A DNA stretch of 64,000 nt from Micromonospora kangleipakensis. Lineage in GTDB: Bacteria; Actinomycetota; Actinomycetes; Mycobacteriales; Micromonosporaceae. The DNA lies in assembly GCF_004217615.1 (NCBI RefSeq), contig NZ_SHLD01000001.1, positions 2,604,001 to 2,668,000 on the forward strand, in the 5' to 3' direction. The position numbers and the translations under genes are program-made. How positions within the stretch are numbered: the first letter of the stretch is position 1; each line of letters begins with the position of its first letter. This document shows positions 19,475 through 27,781 of the stretch, in pieces. Under the pieces are notes generated by a model. The model made no database searches. It worked only from the letters and a program-made list of their open reading frames with translations, and had not been told where the DNA came from.

Positions 19475-19653
19475 GCCTCATCCGGCGCGGCGACGAGCGG
19501 TTCCACTACAGGGACGGCTCGCACCGGTGGATCCCACCGGACCCGGACCACGACCAGGAAGCCTGGGAGGCGATGGTCCGCCAGCACCAGCATTGGCACC
19601 TCGACGAGTTACGGGGCCGACGGAAGCATCCGTCGGACCAGGTCCGCCACTGA
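19471..19653 (+). CDS. Small hypothetical protein
   Basis: This 60-residue basic protein begins VSLIRRGDERFHYRDGSHRW and is rich in His, Arg and Trp. It starts with a GTG overlapping the previous stop by 4 bp, so it belongs to the same coupled run. Its last 45 bp overlap the converging DUF6010 gene. No family recognised. Confidence 0.55.
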   Translation: MSLIRRGDERFHYRDGSHRWIPPDPDHDQEAWEAMVRQHQHWHLDELRGRRKHPSDQVRH

Positions 19654-19998
19654 CCAGCCGCCGGTGAGGCACCAGAGTGCGATGACCGGGTCGCAGATGG
19701 CGCACCCGTGCGAGGAGCCGGGCAGGAACGGGATGATCGGCGCCCCGCGCAGATGATGGACGACATCCCAGGCGGTGTGCAGCAGCCAGCCGATCCCGAT
19801 CCACGTCCACGACTCCAGTCCGCGCCAGGCCACGTAGGTCATCAGCACGACGAAGGGAAACTCCCAGGCCCCGAGACCACCGCCGCTGAGGTACGCCGCC
19901 CCGGCCCCGGCGACCATGATCGCGTTGAAGCGGCGGCGGTGCCGTTCGGGGATCAACGCGTTGAGGCACACGTACAGGAGGCCGATCAGCAGCGGCAT
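19609..19998 (-). CDS. DUF6010 family integral membrane protein
   Basis: The protein has 129 residues, four or so hydrophobic helices (LLIGLLYVCLNAL, AIMVAGAGAAYLSGGGLG, PFVVLMTYVAWRGL, WIGIGWLLHTAWDVVHHL) and the conserved HxxWDVVHH-type segment and GCAICDP motif of DUF6010. The role is unknown. The ATG at 19998 is the first start in frame; there is no clear ribosome site, so the start is approximate. It is divergent from the GlxA-type regulator gene with about 95 bp between. Confidence 0.8.
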   Translation of the reverse strand: MPLLIGLLYVCLNALIPERHRRRFNAIMVAGAGAAYLSGGGLGAWEFPFVVLMTYVAWRGLESWTWIGIGWLLHTAWDVVHHLRGAPIIPFLPGSSHGCAICDPVIALWCLTGGWSVADLVRRMLPSAP

Positions 19999-20093
19999 GA
20001 GGACGTTCGTGGTCGTCGAATCTAGGGACGGGCCGCAGCGGCCGGCAGTGGCCGGCGAGCCAACCGTCGACGGATTCCCGCCAGGATGGACAC

Positions 20094-21059
20094 ATGCATC
20101 AGGTGATGGTCCTCGCCTACGACGGCGTGATCCCGTTCGACCTGTCCGTGCCCGTCGAGGTGTTCGGCCGCGCGCGCCTGGCCGGCGGCCGCCTCGCCTA
20201 CGAGGTTGGCGTCTGCGCCGCGACCGACGAGGTCCGGGCCGGAGCGGTCAGCATCAGGACGCCCCACGACCTGTCCGCGCTGGCCGAGGCCGACACGGTC
20301 GTCGTACCGGGGGTTGCCGACCTCGACGCGGCGGTGCCCGCCGCGATCCGCGACGTGCTCGCCGGCAGCACGGCGCGGCTGATCTCGATCTGCACCGGCG
20401 CTTTCACCCTGGCGGTAGCCGGCCGGCTCGACGGTCGGCGGGCCACCACCCACTGGGCTGCCGCGGCCGAGCTGGCCCGCCGCCATCCCGCCGTCACCGT
20501 CGACCCCGACGTGCTGTTCGTCGACGACGGGCCGGTGCTGACGTCGGCCGGCGCGGCGGCCGGACTGGACCTGTGCCTGCATGTCGTGCGCCGCGACCAC
20601 GGCGCCGCGGTCGCCGCCGCCACCGCGCGGAGCTGCGTCATGCCGCTGGAGCGCGCCGGCGGTCAGGCGCAGTTCATCACGTACGAGCCGCCCGTGCCGG
20701 CCGGTAACAGCCTGCAGCCGCTGTTGGCCTGGCTGACCGACAACCTGCACCGCCCGCTCACCCTGGCCGACATCGCCGAGCACGCCTCGATGAGCACCCG
20801 CTCCCTGAGCCGGCACTTCCGTGACCAGGTCGGCACCACGCCGATTCAATGGCTCAACCGGCAGCGGATCCGCCGGGCCCAGCACCTGCTGGAACGGCCA
20901 GACCAGGCGATCGAACGGGTCGGCGCGCTCGTCGGCTTCACCTCGCCGACCGCCTTCCGCGAGTGCTTCCGCCAGGTCGTCGGCGTCAGTCCCCGCGACT
21001 ACCGGGCCGCGTTCCCGCCCGGCGTCAGCCCAAGGCGACCTCCGCAAGGCGGGCGGTGA
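20094..21059 (+). CDS. GlxA/FtrA-type AraC family transcriptional regulator
   Basis: The 321-residue protein has an N-terminal DJ-1/PfpI domain (residues 1-170; VMVLAYDGVIPFDLSVPVEV, and the elbow ISICTGAFTLA) and a C-terminal AraC DNA-binding domain (residues 220-310; LTLADIAEHASMSTRSLSRH and VGFTSPTAFRECFRQVVGVS). This is the GlxA architecture, in which the PfpI domain senses a small molecule. Its target may be the divergent DUF6010 gene, but that is only inference. The 3' end overlaps the converging sigma-factor gene by 35 bp. Confidence 0.9.
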   Translation: MHQVMVLAYDGVIPFDLSVPVEVFGRARLAGGRLAYEVGVCAATDEVRAGAVSIRTPHDLSALAEADTVVVPGVADLDAAVPAAIRDVLAGSTARLISICTGAFTLAVAGRLDGRRATTHWAAAAELARRHPAVTVDPDVLFVDDGPVLTSAGAAAGLDLCLHVVRRDHGAAVAAATARSCVMPLERAGGQAQFITYEPPVPAGNSLQPLLAWLTDNLHRPLTLADIAEHASMSTRSLSRHFRDQVGTTPIQWLNRQRIRRAQHLLERPDQAIERVGALVGFTSPTAFRECFRQVVGVSPRDYRAAFPPGVSPRRPPQGGR

Positions 21060-22278
21060 GTAACTCCCGCTCGGCGTCGTTGTCCACTAGATCCAGCGCC
21101 GCCCGGTACGCGTCCGCCGCCTCCCGCTGGCGGCCGAGCCGGCGCAGCAGGTCGGCCCGGATCGCCGGCACGTAGTGGTACCCGGCCAGCCGGTCGTCCC
21201 GGGCCAGCGCCTCGACGTCGTCGAGGGCGGCCTCGGGGCCGTGGGCCATCGACACCGCCACGGCCCGGTTGAGCGCGACGACCGGCGAGGGCCAGCGTTT
21301 CAACAGCTCGTCGTAGAGGCGTACCACCTGGGGCCAGTCGGTGGCGGCGTAGCTGGAGGCGACGGCGTGCAGCGAGGCAATCGCGGCCTGGAGGGCGTAC
21401 CGGCCGACCCGACCGGTACGGAACGCGCCGACGACCAGGCCCTTGCCCTCCTGGATGGCGGCCCGGTCCCAGACCGACCGGTCCTGCTCCGCCAGCACCA
21501 GCAGCCGCCCCTCCGCGTCGGTCCGGGTGGCCCGGCGGGCGTCGGTGAGCAGCAGCAGCGCGAGCAGCCCGCGGACCTCCGGCTCGTCGGGCATGAGGGC
21601 CAGCAGCACGCGGGTCAGGTGCAGCGCCCGGTCCACCAGGTCGGCGCGGACCAGGTCGGCGCCGGACGGGGCCGTGTGCCCGGTCGTGTAGAGCAGGTGG
21701 ACGACGATCAGCACCGCGTCCAGCCGTTCGGGCAGCTCGCTGGCCTCCGGCACCCGGTACGGGATCCGCGCTGCGGCGATCTTCTTCTTGGCCCGGGTGA
21801 CCCGGGCGGCCAGGGTCGGCTCGGAGACGAGGAACGCGCGGGCGATGTCGCCGGTGCTCACCCCGCACACCAGGCGCAGGGTCAGCGCTACCTGGGCCTC
21901 CCGGGCCAGCGCCGGATGGCAGCAGGTGAAGACCAGCCGCAGCCGGTCGTCGGGCACCGCGTCCTCGTCGGGCTCCTCCACGACCTCCTCCTCCGCCGAC
22001 TCCACGAGCAGGGGCATCTTCGACCGGAACACCTTCTCCCGGCGCAGGACGTCCAGCGCCCTGCGCTTCGCGGTGGCAGTCAGCCAGGCGCCGGGCTTGT
22101 GGGGTACGCCGTCCCGCGCCCAGGCGTCCAGCGCGGCGAGGTACGCGTCCTGCACGCACTCCTCGGCGACGTCGAGGTCGCCGGCGACGCGCGCCGTCGC
22201 GGCGACCACGAAGGCCCACTCGCGACGGTGCGCGTCCGCCACGGCGCGTTCGGCCGCGGCCGTGCCGGCGTTGCTCAC
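21025..22278 (-). CDS. ECF-type RNA polymerase sigma factor (ECF42-like, DUF6596)
   Basis: The 417-residue protein has sigma region 2 (residues 12-80; AEECVQDAYLAALDAWARDG and LTATAKRRALDVLRR). Region 4 lies at about 120-170 (VALTLRLVCGVSTGDIARAF, EPTLAARVTRAKKKI). A long C-terminal helical extension with TPR-like repeats (ALNRAVAVSMAHGPEAALDD) is typical of ECF42 and replaces a cognate anti-sigma factor. These sigma factors are encoded beside DGPF/YciI-domain genes, as here. The GTG start at 22278 overlaps the YciI gene stop (GTGA), indicating coupled translation. Confidence 0.9.
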   Translation of the reverse strand: MSNAGTAAAERAVADAHRREWAFVVAATARVAGDLDVAEECVQDAYLAALDAWARDGVPHKPGAWLTATAKRRALDVLRREKVFRSKMPLLVESAEEEVVEEPDEDAVPDDRLRLVFTCCHPALAREAQVALTLRLVCGVSTGDIARAFLVSEPTLAARVTRAKKKIAAARIPYRVPEASELPERLDAVLIVVHLLYTTGHTAPSGADLVRADLVDRALHLTRVLLALMPDEPEVRGLLALLLLTDARRATRTDAEGRLLVLAEQDRSVWDRAAIQEGKGLVVGAFRTGRVGRYALQAAIASLHAVASSYAATDWPQVVRLYDELLKRWPSPVVALNRAVAVSMAHGPEAALDDVEALARDDRLAGYHYVPAIRADLLRRLGRQREAADAYRAALDLVDNDAERELLTARLAEVALG

Positions 22279-22616
22279 TCGGACGGGGGAACGAACAGCG
22301 GCCGTACCTCGACGCCCCCGTCGATGGTGGCCGGGTTCAGCTTGGCGATCTTCAGGGCGACGTCCAGGTCCAGCGCCTCAAGGATGAAGAACCCGGCGAC
22401 CACCTCCTTGGCCTCGATGAACGGGCCGTCGGTGACGAGGTCGCCGCGGACCGCCGTGGCGGTGGTGCTGGGCTGGAGCGCGAACCCCGTGACGATCTTC
22501 CCGCCCAGCTCCTCGACCTGGGCCGGGTACCGCTCCAGCAGCGCCAGGTAGTCGGGCGTGATCTCCATCGGGTCGGCCGGCGCGGGCGAGTAGATCAGGA
22601 CTGCGTACTGGGCCAT
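22275..22616 (-). CDS. YciI/DGPF-domain protein
   Basis: The 113-residue protein belongs to the YCII-related family and carries the DGPF signature (TDGPFIEAKEVVAGFFILEA). The start MAQYAVLIYSPAP is typical. The ATG at 22616 has GAGGAG just upstream. It is the first gene of a two-gene operon with the ECF42-like sigma factor; the conserved pairing suggests it is the regulated target or a signalling partner, though the biochemical role is unknown. Confidence 0.9.
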   Translation of the reverse strand: MAQYAVLIYSPAPADPMEITPDYLALLERYPAQVEELGGKIVTGFALQPSTTATAVRGDLVTDGPFIEAKEVVAGFFILEALDLDVALKIAKLNPATIDGGVEVRPLFVPPSE

Positions 22617-22763
22617 CAGGGTCTCCTCAGGTTGTCGTTCCACCTTCTTGCCATCCCGACGAGCGGGTCCGGCCGGATTCGACAGCGGACGGGGAGAATT
22701 CTGCCCCGCCCACCTTGATCGGCGGGACCTCGCGCTGCCGGGGTGCGGTGCGACCATGGGGAC

Positions 22764-23699
22764 ATGTCGGTCGCCACGAGCTACACCGAGTTCGCCGCGC
22801 GCGAGGCACACGCCGTGTCACCCGCGTACGAGCGCCTGGCACTGGCGGTCTCCCGCGACGACGAGGTGCTCGCCCTGCTCGGCACGCTCCCCCCGACCAA
22901 GCGGCAGCCGAGTCTGCTGTTCGGCGTCGTACGGTTGCTCGGGGGCCCGGTCGAGGACCCGGCCGCGTTCCACGACTACACGGTGGCGAACTGGCCGGCG
23001 ATCGCGGCGGAGATGCGCAGCCGGGCCACGCAGACGAACGAGCCCGGGCGGTGTGCCGTACTGCTACCGGTGCTCGCCGCGCTACCGCAGCCGCTCGCGC
23101 TGTTGGAAGTCGGCGCGTCCGCCGGGCTCTGCCTTTATCCCGACCGGTACGCCTACCGCTACGGCGACCACCAGAGGGGTTCCGGTGAACCGGTCCTCGA
23201 GTGCGCGGCAACCGGCATGGCACCGCCGACCCGTCTACCCGATGTGGTGTGGCGGGCCGGCCTGGACCTGAACCCGCTCGACGTGTCGGACCCCGCGGAC
23301 CTCGCCTGGCTCGACGCCCTCATCTGGCCGGAGCACACGCACCGCCGCGCCCGACTGCGGGCCGCGGCGGCCGTCGCCGCCGCCGAGCCGCCGGTGCTGA
23401 TGCGCGGCGACCTGGTGGACGACCTGCCGGCGCTGGCCGCGCAGGTACCGGCCGGCGCCACCCTGGTGGTGTTCCACACCTCCGTGCTCTACCAGGTCCC
23501 GGCGCCGCGACGGGCGGCGTTCGTCGAGGTCGTACGCGGCCTCCCCGGGCACTGGATCGCGAACGAGGCGCCGGACGTGCTGCGCCATGAGGCGTTGCCG
23601 GAGCCGCCGGGCGGGGCACACCACAACGTGCTCGCGCTGGACGGGACCCCGCTCGCCTGGACCCGCGGGCACGGGCAGGCGCTCAGCTGGTTCGGGTGA
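22764..23699 (+). CDS. DUF2332 domain-containing protein
   Basis: The 311-residue protein matches the DUF2332 family: SPAYERLALAVSRDDEVLAL near the start, LLEVGASAGLCLYPDRYAYR (a methyltransferase-like glycine loop), the GLDLNPLDV segment and WIANEAPDVL late in the protein. The glycine loop suggests a Rossmann-type, possibly SAM-binding, fold, but no activity is known. The ATG at 22764 is chosen over the GTG at 22743 because it gives the usual N-terminus. The last 17 bp overlap the converging exporter gene. Confidence 0.87.
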   Translation: MSVATSYTEFAAREAHAVSPAYERLALAVSRDDEVLALLGTLPPTKRQPSLLFGVVRLLGGPVEDPAAFHDYTVANWPAIAAEMRSRATQTNEPGRCAVLLPVLAALPQPLALLEVGASAGLCLYPDRYAYRYGDHQRGSGEPVLECAATGMAPPTRLPDVVWRAGLDLNPLDVSDPADLAWLDALIWPEHTHRRARLRAAAAVAAAEPPVLMRGDLVDDLPALAAQVPAGATLVVFHTSVLYQVPAPRRAAFVEVVRGLPGHWIANEAPDVLRHEALPEPPGGAHHNVLALDGTPLAWTRGHGQALSWFG

Positions 23700-24975
23700 C
23701 GTCACCGACCGGCGGGAAGTCGCGCATCCGGCGCAGCGGGGAGCAGACCACGAACACCGCGGCGCTCCACATGCCCAGCACACAGATCCAGAGCGCCGGC
23801 CGCAGCCCGAGCTGACTGCCGAGGGTGCCGCCGAGCAGCGCGCCGAGCGGGATCACCCCGTAGCAGATCCACAGGAACGCGGCGTTGACCCGGCCGAGCA
23901 GCGGCGCCGGGGTGATCCGCTGCCGGTACGACATCGCCGCCACGTTGAACAGCACCGCGTTGGCGGAGAACGCGGAGAACCCGACCGCGAAGAGCAGCAC
24001 GCCCCAGCCCGGGCGGGCCAGCGGGATGAGCAGGTAGAGCGGTCCGGGTGCGGCCATCGCCACCCAGATGATCCGGGCGGTGCCGATCCGCCGGGAGAGC
24101 CGGTCGGCCAGGGCGCCGGCGACCAGGCCGCCGACCGCGCCGGCGGAGAAGAGCAACCCGATCACCAGCGGCGAGGCGTGCAGCTCCCGGCGCAGGAACG
24201 GCACCTCGATCGCGCTCGCGGCCATGACGAAGAAGTTCGACGTGGTGGTGCAGGCGAGCAGCTTCACCAGGATCGGCTGCCGGCGGACGAAACCGAGCCC
24301 CTCGCCCAGGGCCGCCCGTACGGTCACCCGCCCGGCGGCCGGCGGCGCGGCATCCGGGGTGGCCCGGATCAGCAGCAGCGTGACCGCGCTGACCGCGAAG
24401 GAGAGGCCGGTGGTGAGGAACGTGCGGGCCGCGCCGACCAGCGCGATCAGCGCACCGCTCAGCGTCGGCCCGGCCAGCTCGGCGAACTGCTGGCTGGTGA
24501 CCAGCTTGGCGTTGCCGTCGACGAGCTGCTCCGCCGGCACGAGCCGGGGCAGCATGCTCCGGTACGCCACGGTGAAGGCGACGGTCAGCACGCCGGAGAG
24601 GCCGACCACGACGTACAGGAAGACCAGGGTGAGGTGCCCGACCAGCGCGACCACCGGCAGCGACAGCAGGAGCGCGGCCCGGCCCAGGTCGCACGCGATC
24701 ATCAGCCGCCGCTGGTCGACCCGGTCGGCGAGGATCCCGGCCGGCAGCGAGAAGATCAGGTACGGCAGCCAGGCCAGGAAGGTCAGCAGGGAGATCTGGA
24801 AGACGCTGGCGCCGAGGGTGTCCGCGGCGAGCAGCGGCACCGCCACGCCGGAGACCCGGGTGCCGATCTCGCTGACCGTCTGGCCGCTCCACAGCAGCAG
24901 GAAGCTCCGGCTGCGCCAGAGCGAGGGGCGGACCCTGGCAGTCGCCGGAGCGGTTCGGGTGAGGTGTTCCGTCAC
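23683..24975 (-). CDS. MFS exporter (MFS_3 / EntS-like)
   Basis: The 430-residue membrane protein has about 12 hydrophobic segments and MFS motifs such as GILADRVDQRRLMIACDLGR after TM2. It is closest to the MFS_3 group (macrolide and siderophore exporters such as EntS and Mef-type pumps). Substrate unknown. The GTG at 24975 starts VTEHLTRTAP, shortly before the first helix; there is no clear ribosome site. It converges on DUF2332 and is divergent from the interrupted methyltransferase. Confidence 0.88.
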   Translation of the reverse strand: MTEHLTRTAPATARVRPSLWRSRSFLLLWSGQTVSEIGTRVSGVAVPLLAADTLGASVFQISLLTFLAWLPYLIFSLPAGILADRVDQRRLMIACDLGRAALLLSLPVVALVGHLTLVFLYVVVGLSGVLTVAFTVAYRSMLPRLVPAEQLVDGNAKLVTSQQFAELAGPTLSGALIALVGAARTFLTTGLSFAVSAVTLLLIRATPDAAPPAAGRVTVRAALGEGLGFVRRQPILVKLLACTTTSNFFVMAASAIEVPFLRRELHASPLVIGLLFSAGAVGGLVAGALADRLSRRIGTARIIWVAMAAPGPLYLLIPLARPGWGVLLFAVGFSAFSANAVLFNVAAMSYRQRITPAPLLGRVNAAFLWICYGVIPLGALLGGTLGSQLGLRPALWICVLGMWSAAVFVVCSPLRRMRDFPPVGDVTRTS

Positions 24976-25117
24976 TGCCGGGCCTGTCTGTCGACGAACA
25001 CCGCGAGCTGGTCGCCGCGGCCCGGGCACCCTACCGCTGGGCCCGGACGGACGGCACCGCAATTGCGTTCCGGGCGGCCGGGTCCGCAGCGCCCGGCCCG
25101 ACTAGGGTCTGAAGATC

Positions 25118-25768
25118 ATGACGGAACCACACTGGATGTCCGAGACCCGCGCCGCGTAGGACACCGTCGCCGTCGACTACGCCCGGCTCATACCGGACGT
25201 GGAGGAGGGGACGCTGGACCGGGCGATGCTGGCCGCGTTCGCCGAGCAGGTCGGCGGAGCGGGTCCGGTGGTCGAGGTGGGCTGCGGCACCGGACGGATC
25301 ACCGCCCATCTGCGCGACCTCGGGCTGGACGTCTCCGGGATCGACCTGTCGCCCGGCATGGTCGAGGTGGCCCGGCGGCACCACCCGGGGCTGCGCTTCG
25401 CGGTCGGTTCGATGACCGACCTGCCGCTGCCGGGCGGCGCCCTGGCCGGTCTCGTCGCCTGGTACTCGATCATCCACGTGCCGCCGGCGCTGCTGCCCGG
25501 CGTGTTCGCCGGGTTCCACCGGGTGCTCGCCCCGGGTGGTCGGCTGCTGCTCGCCTTCAAGGCCGGCGACCGCCTGGTCCGCCTCGAGGAGGCGTACGGC
25601 CACACCGTCTCGTACGACGTGCACTGGCTGTCGCCCGACCGGGTCGCCGAACAGCTCGCCGAGGCCGGGTTCGCGGTGCACGCCCGGCTGGACCGGGAGC
25701 GCGAGGGCCGGGACAAGGGGCCGCAGTCGCTGATGCTGGCGGTCCGGGCGGACGGGGTCGACCGGTGA
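25118..25768 (+). pseudogene. Class I SAM methyltransferase interrupted by an in-frame amber codon
   Basis: The frame starts at ATG 25118 (MTEPHWMSETRAA) and hits TAG at 25157-25159, then continues without interruption as DTVAVDYARLIPDVEEGTLD and a complete methyltransferase to 25768. Motif I is VVEVGCGTGRITAHL and the later LPLPGGALAGLVAWYSIIHV is typical. Family members usually have Tyr in an AAYDTVA-DYA segment at this spot, so TAT or TAC to TAG is the likely single change. A GTG at 25199 could rescue a 189-residue protein that keeps the SAM fold but loses the N-terminal helix. Its stop overlaps the asparaginase start (GTGA), so loss of translation could also lower asparaginase. Confidence 0.75.
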
Positions 25769-26739
25769 GCGTCGTCCTGTTCACCCTCGGCGGCACCATC
25801 GCGATGGCCGGGGCCGGGCCCACGGGGGTGGTCACCCGGTTGACCGGCGCGGAGCTCGCCGCCGCCGTGCCCGGGCTGGCCGACCTTCCGCTTCAGGTGC
25901 GGGACGTCCAGGCGGTGCCGAGCGCCGACCTGACGTACCGCCGGATCCTCGACCTGGTGGCCGAGGCGGGCGCGGCGGTGGCCGACGGGGCGACCGGCGT
26001 CGTGGTCACCCAGGGCACCGACACCCTGGAGGAGACCGCCTTCCTGGCCGACCTGGTCTGGCCGCACCCGGCGCCGCTGGTCTTCACCGGCGCGATGCGC
26101 AACCCGACCCTGGCCGGCCCGGACGGCCCGGCGAACCTGCTCGCCGCCGTCCGGGTCGCCGCCGCGCCGGCCGCCCGCGACCTCGGCGTCCTGGTCGCCG
26201 TCAACGACGAGATCCACGCCGCCCGGTACGTCCGCAAGACCCACAGCACCAGTACGGCCACCTTCGCCTCGCCCAACGCCGGCCCGCTCGGCCACGTGAT
26301 CGAGGGAGAGGTACGGCTGCTGACCCGGCCGGCGCGGCACGCCCCGCTGGCGGTGGACCCGGACCGGCTGGCCAACACCCGGGTAGCCCTGCACACCGTC
26401 ACCGTCGACGACGACGTGGCGCTGCTCGACGCGCTCGCCCACGGTCGACAGGGCCTGGTGGTGGCCGGCTTCGGGGTCGGCCACGTGCCGCCGGCCTTCG
26501 CCCCCGCGCTCGGCGCGCTCGCGGACCGGATGCCGGTGGTGCTCACCTCCCGTACCGGCGCCGGGTCGGTGCTGCGACACACGTACGGCGCGGTCGGTTC
26601 GGAGACCGACCTGCAACGGCGCGGCCTGATCAACGGCGGGCTGCTCGATCCGTACAAGGCGAAGGTGCTGCTCCGGCTGCTGCTGGCCGGCGGCGCGGAC
26701 CGGGCGGGGGTCGCCGCCGCCTTCGCCCGGCACGGCTGA
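25765..26739 (+). CDS. L-asparaginase (type I/II family)
   Basis: The enzyme hydrolyses asparagine to aspartate and ammonia. The 324-residue protein has the first catalytic Thr in LFTLGGTIAMAG and the second in VVTQGTDTLEETAFL, plus the conserved TGAMRNPTLAGPDGPANLL. No signal peptide is seen, so it is cytoplasmic. The GTG at 25765 overlaps the stop of the methyltransferase frame. With that frame broken, expression may depend on an internal restart. Confidence 0.93.
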   Translation: MSVVLFTLGGTIAMAGAGPTGVVTRLTGAELAAAVPGLADLPLQVRDVQAVPSADLTYRRILDLVAEAGAAVADGATGVVVTQGTDTLEETAFLADLVWPHPAPLVFTGAMRNPTLAGPDGPANLLAAVRVAAAPAARDLGVLVAVNDEIHAARYVRKTHSTSTATFASPNAGPLGHVIEGEVRLLTRPARHAPLAVDPDRLANTRVALHTVTVDDDVALLDALAHGRQGLVVAGFGVGHVPPAFAPALGALADRMPVVLTSRTGAGSVLRHTYGAVGSETDLQRRGLINGGLLDPYKAKVLLRLLLAGGADRAGVAAAFARHG

Positions 26740-26885
26740 TTCAGCTACGACATCAGCCGCATAGCGTCCTGGCGGCACATCGGTCGTCGCAGCGTGCGGC
26801 TGTCGGGCCACCAACCCAGGGCCACACCGAACCGCCGATCACCCGGCCGGCCCGGCTGCGCCTGAGCCGGCCGGCCGGCGCTCCG

Positions 26886-26891
26886 TAGACT
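26886..26891 (+). promoter_or_regulatory. -10 box for a likely leaderless transcript (TAGACT)
   Basis: TAGACT ends six bases before the GTG at 26898 and no ribosome binding site is present. Confidence 0.5.
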
Positions 26892-26897
26892 CGCCCG

Positions 26898-27140
26898 GTG
26901 ACCGGAGAGCGACGACCGCTGGCGGATCGGCCGTTGACCGAGCCGCACCCCATCCGGCTCTCGCCCGACCACCCTGACCGGGCGCGGATCCTGGCCGCGC
27001 ACGCCGCGGCCCTGGCCGCCGGGGAAGCCGGCTACCTCGACCCGGCGACCGGGCTCTTCGTGCTCAGCGCCGGCTTTCTGGTCCGGCGCGGCACCTGCTG
27101 TGGGCGAGGGTGCCGGCACTGTCCGTATCTGGACGATTGA
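26898..27140 (+). CDS. DUF5522 family protein
   Basis: The 80-residue protein ends in a Cys cluster (RGTCCGRGCRHCPYLDD) that probably binds a metal or an Fe-S cluster and is the family hallmark. HPDRARILAAHAAALAAGE-like helical sequence precedes it. Function unknown. The GTG at 26898 is placed six bases after a TAGACT -10 box, consistent with a leaderless transcript. Confidence 0.82.
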   Translation: MTGERRPLADRPLTEPHPIRLSPDHPDRARILAAHAAALAAGEAGYLDPATGLFVLSAGFLVRRGTCCGRGCRHCPYLDD

Positions 27141-27219
27141 GGGCTTCCGCCCGCCCGGGGCACCCCGTACGGTGTCCGACGGACATCCGGCGGGGATCCG
27201 CCGGCGAGGAGGGGTAAGG

Positions 27220-27768
27220 GTGCACGGGCGGATCTGGCTCGCCGGGGTGGCCGTGGTGCTGACCGCCGGCTGCGCCGCGGAGGCCGAGCGGGTGGCGGTT
27301 CCCGCCGCGGAGCCGGTGCCCGTCGAGGTGGCGGCGGCCTCCTCCGGTGGCGCCTGCCGGCTGCTCGACTACGCGGCGATCGCGAAGCACACCGGCGGCC
27401 GGTTCGACGTGGCGGCCGCCAGCGACCGGGGGGACACCCACACCTGCGTGGTCCGGGCCGAGCAGGCCGTCCTGCCGGAGCTGACCCTCACGGTCACCGA
27501 GACCTCGATCGACAAGTCGAGCTTCACCCTCGACGTCCTGCCCGACGGGGCGAAGAAGGTCACCAAGCTCGGCCAGGTCGCCTACCGCCGCACGCTGCCC
27601 AAGACGGCGAAGGCCGGGCCGGCGGCCGAGGTGGGTTGGCTCGCCACCGACGGGCGGCTGGCCACCCTGAGCTGGACCTGCCCGCGCGGCGCCGACGAGG
27701 CGGCCGCCGAGGTGGTGGCCGGCAAGCTGGTCACCCTGGCGAAGACGGTGGACACCCGACGGATGTGA
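27220..27768 (+). CDS. Putative lipoprotein
   Basis: The 182-residue protein has a short lipoprotein signal peptide (RIWLAGVAVVLTAGC) with the lipobox cysteine at residue 18. The mature domain has two or three Cys (CRLLDYAAIAKHTGG, HTCVVRAE, LSWTCPRG), resembling small actinobacterial DUF3558-type surface lipoproteins, but the match is weak. The GTG at 27220 has GAGGAGGGG (27206-27214) upstream. It is 14 bp from the converging ideR gene, so the two end together. Confidence 0.75.
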   Translation: MHGRIWLAGVAVVLTAGCAAEAERVAVPAAEPVPVEVAAASSGGACRLLDYAAIAKHTGGRFDVAAASDRGDTHTCVVRAEQAVLPELTLTVTETSIDKSSFTLDVLPDGAKKVTKLGQVAYRRTLPKTAKAGPAAEVGWLATDGRLATLSWTCPRGADEAAAEVVAGKLVTLAKTVDTRRM

Positions 27769-27781
27769 GCCCGCCGGGACG

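Noticed and set aside
16715..25159. Possible TAG recoding (amber readthrough) in this genome
   Set aside because: Only two loci show in-frame TAG, both explicable by gene decay; no suppressor tRNA or Pyl genes are in the window.
23587..26739. 1050-codon plus-strand frame joining the end of DUF2332, antisense MFS and asparaginase
   Set aside because: Only the 25765-26739 part is real (asparaginase). The rest is antisense or out-of-frame shadow of recognised genes.
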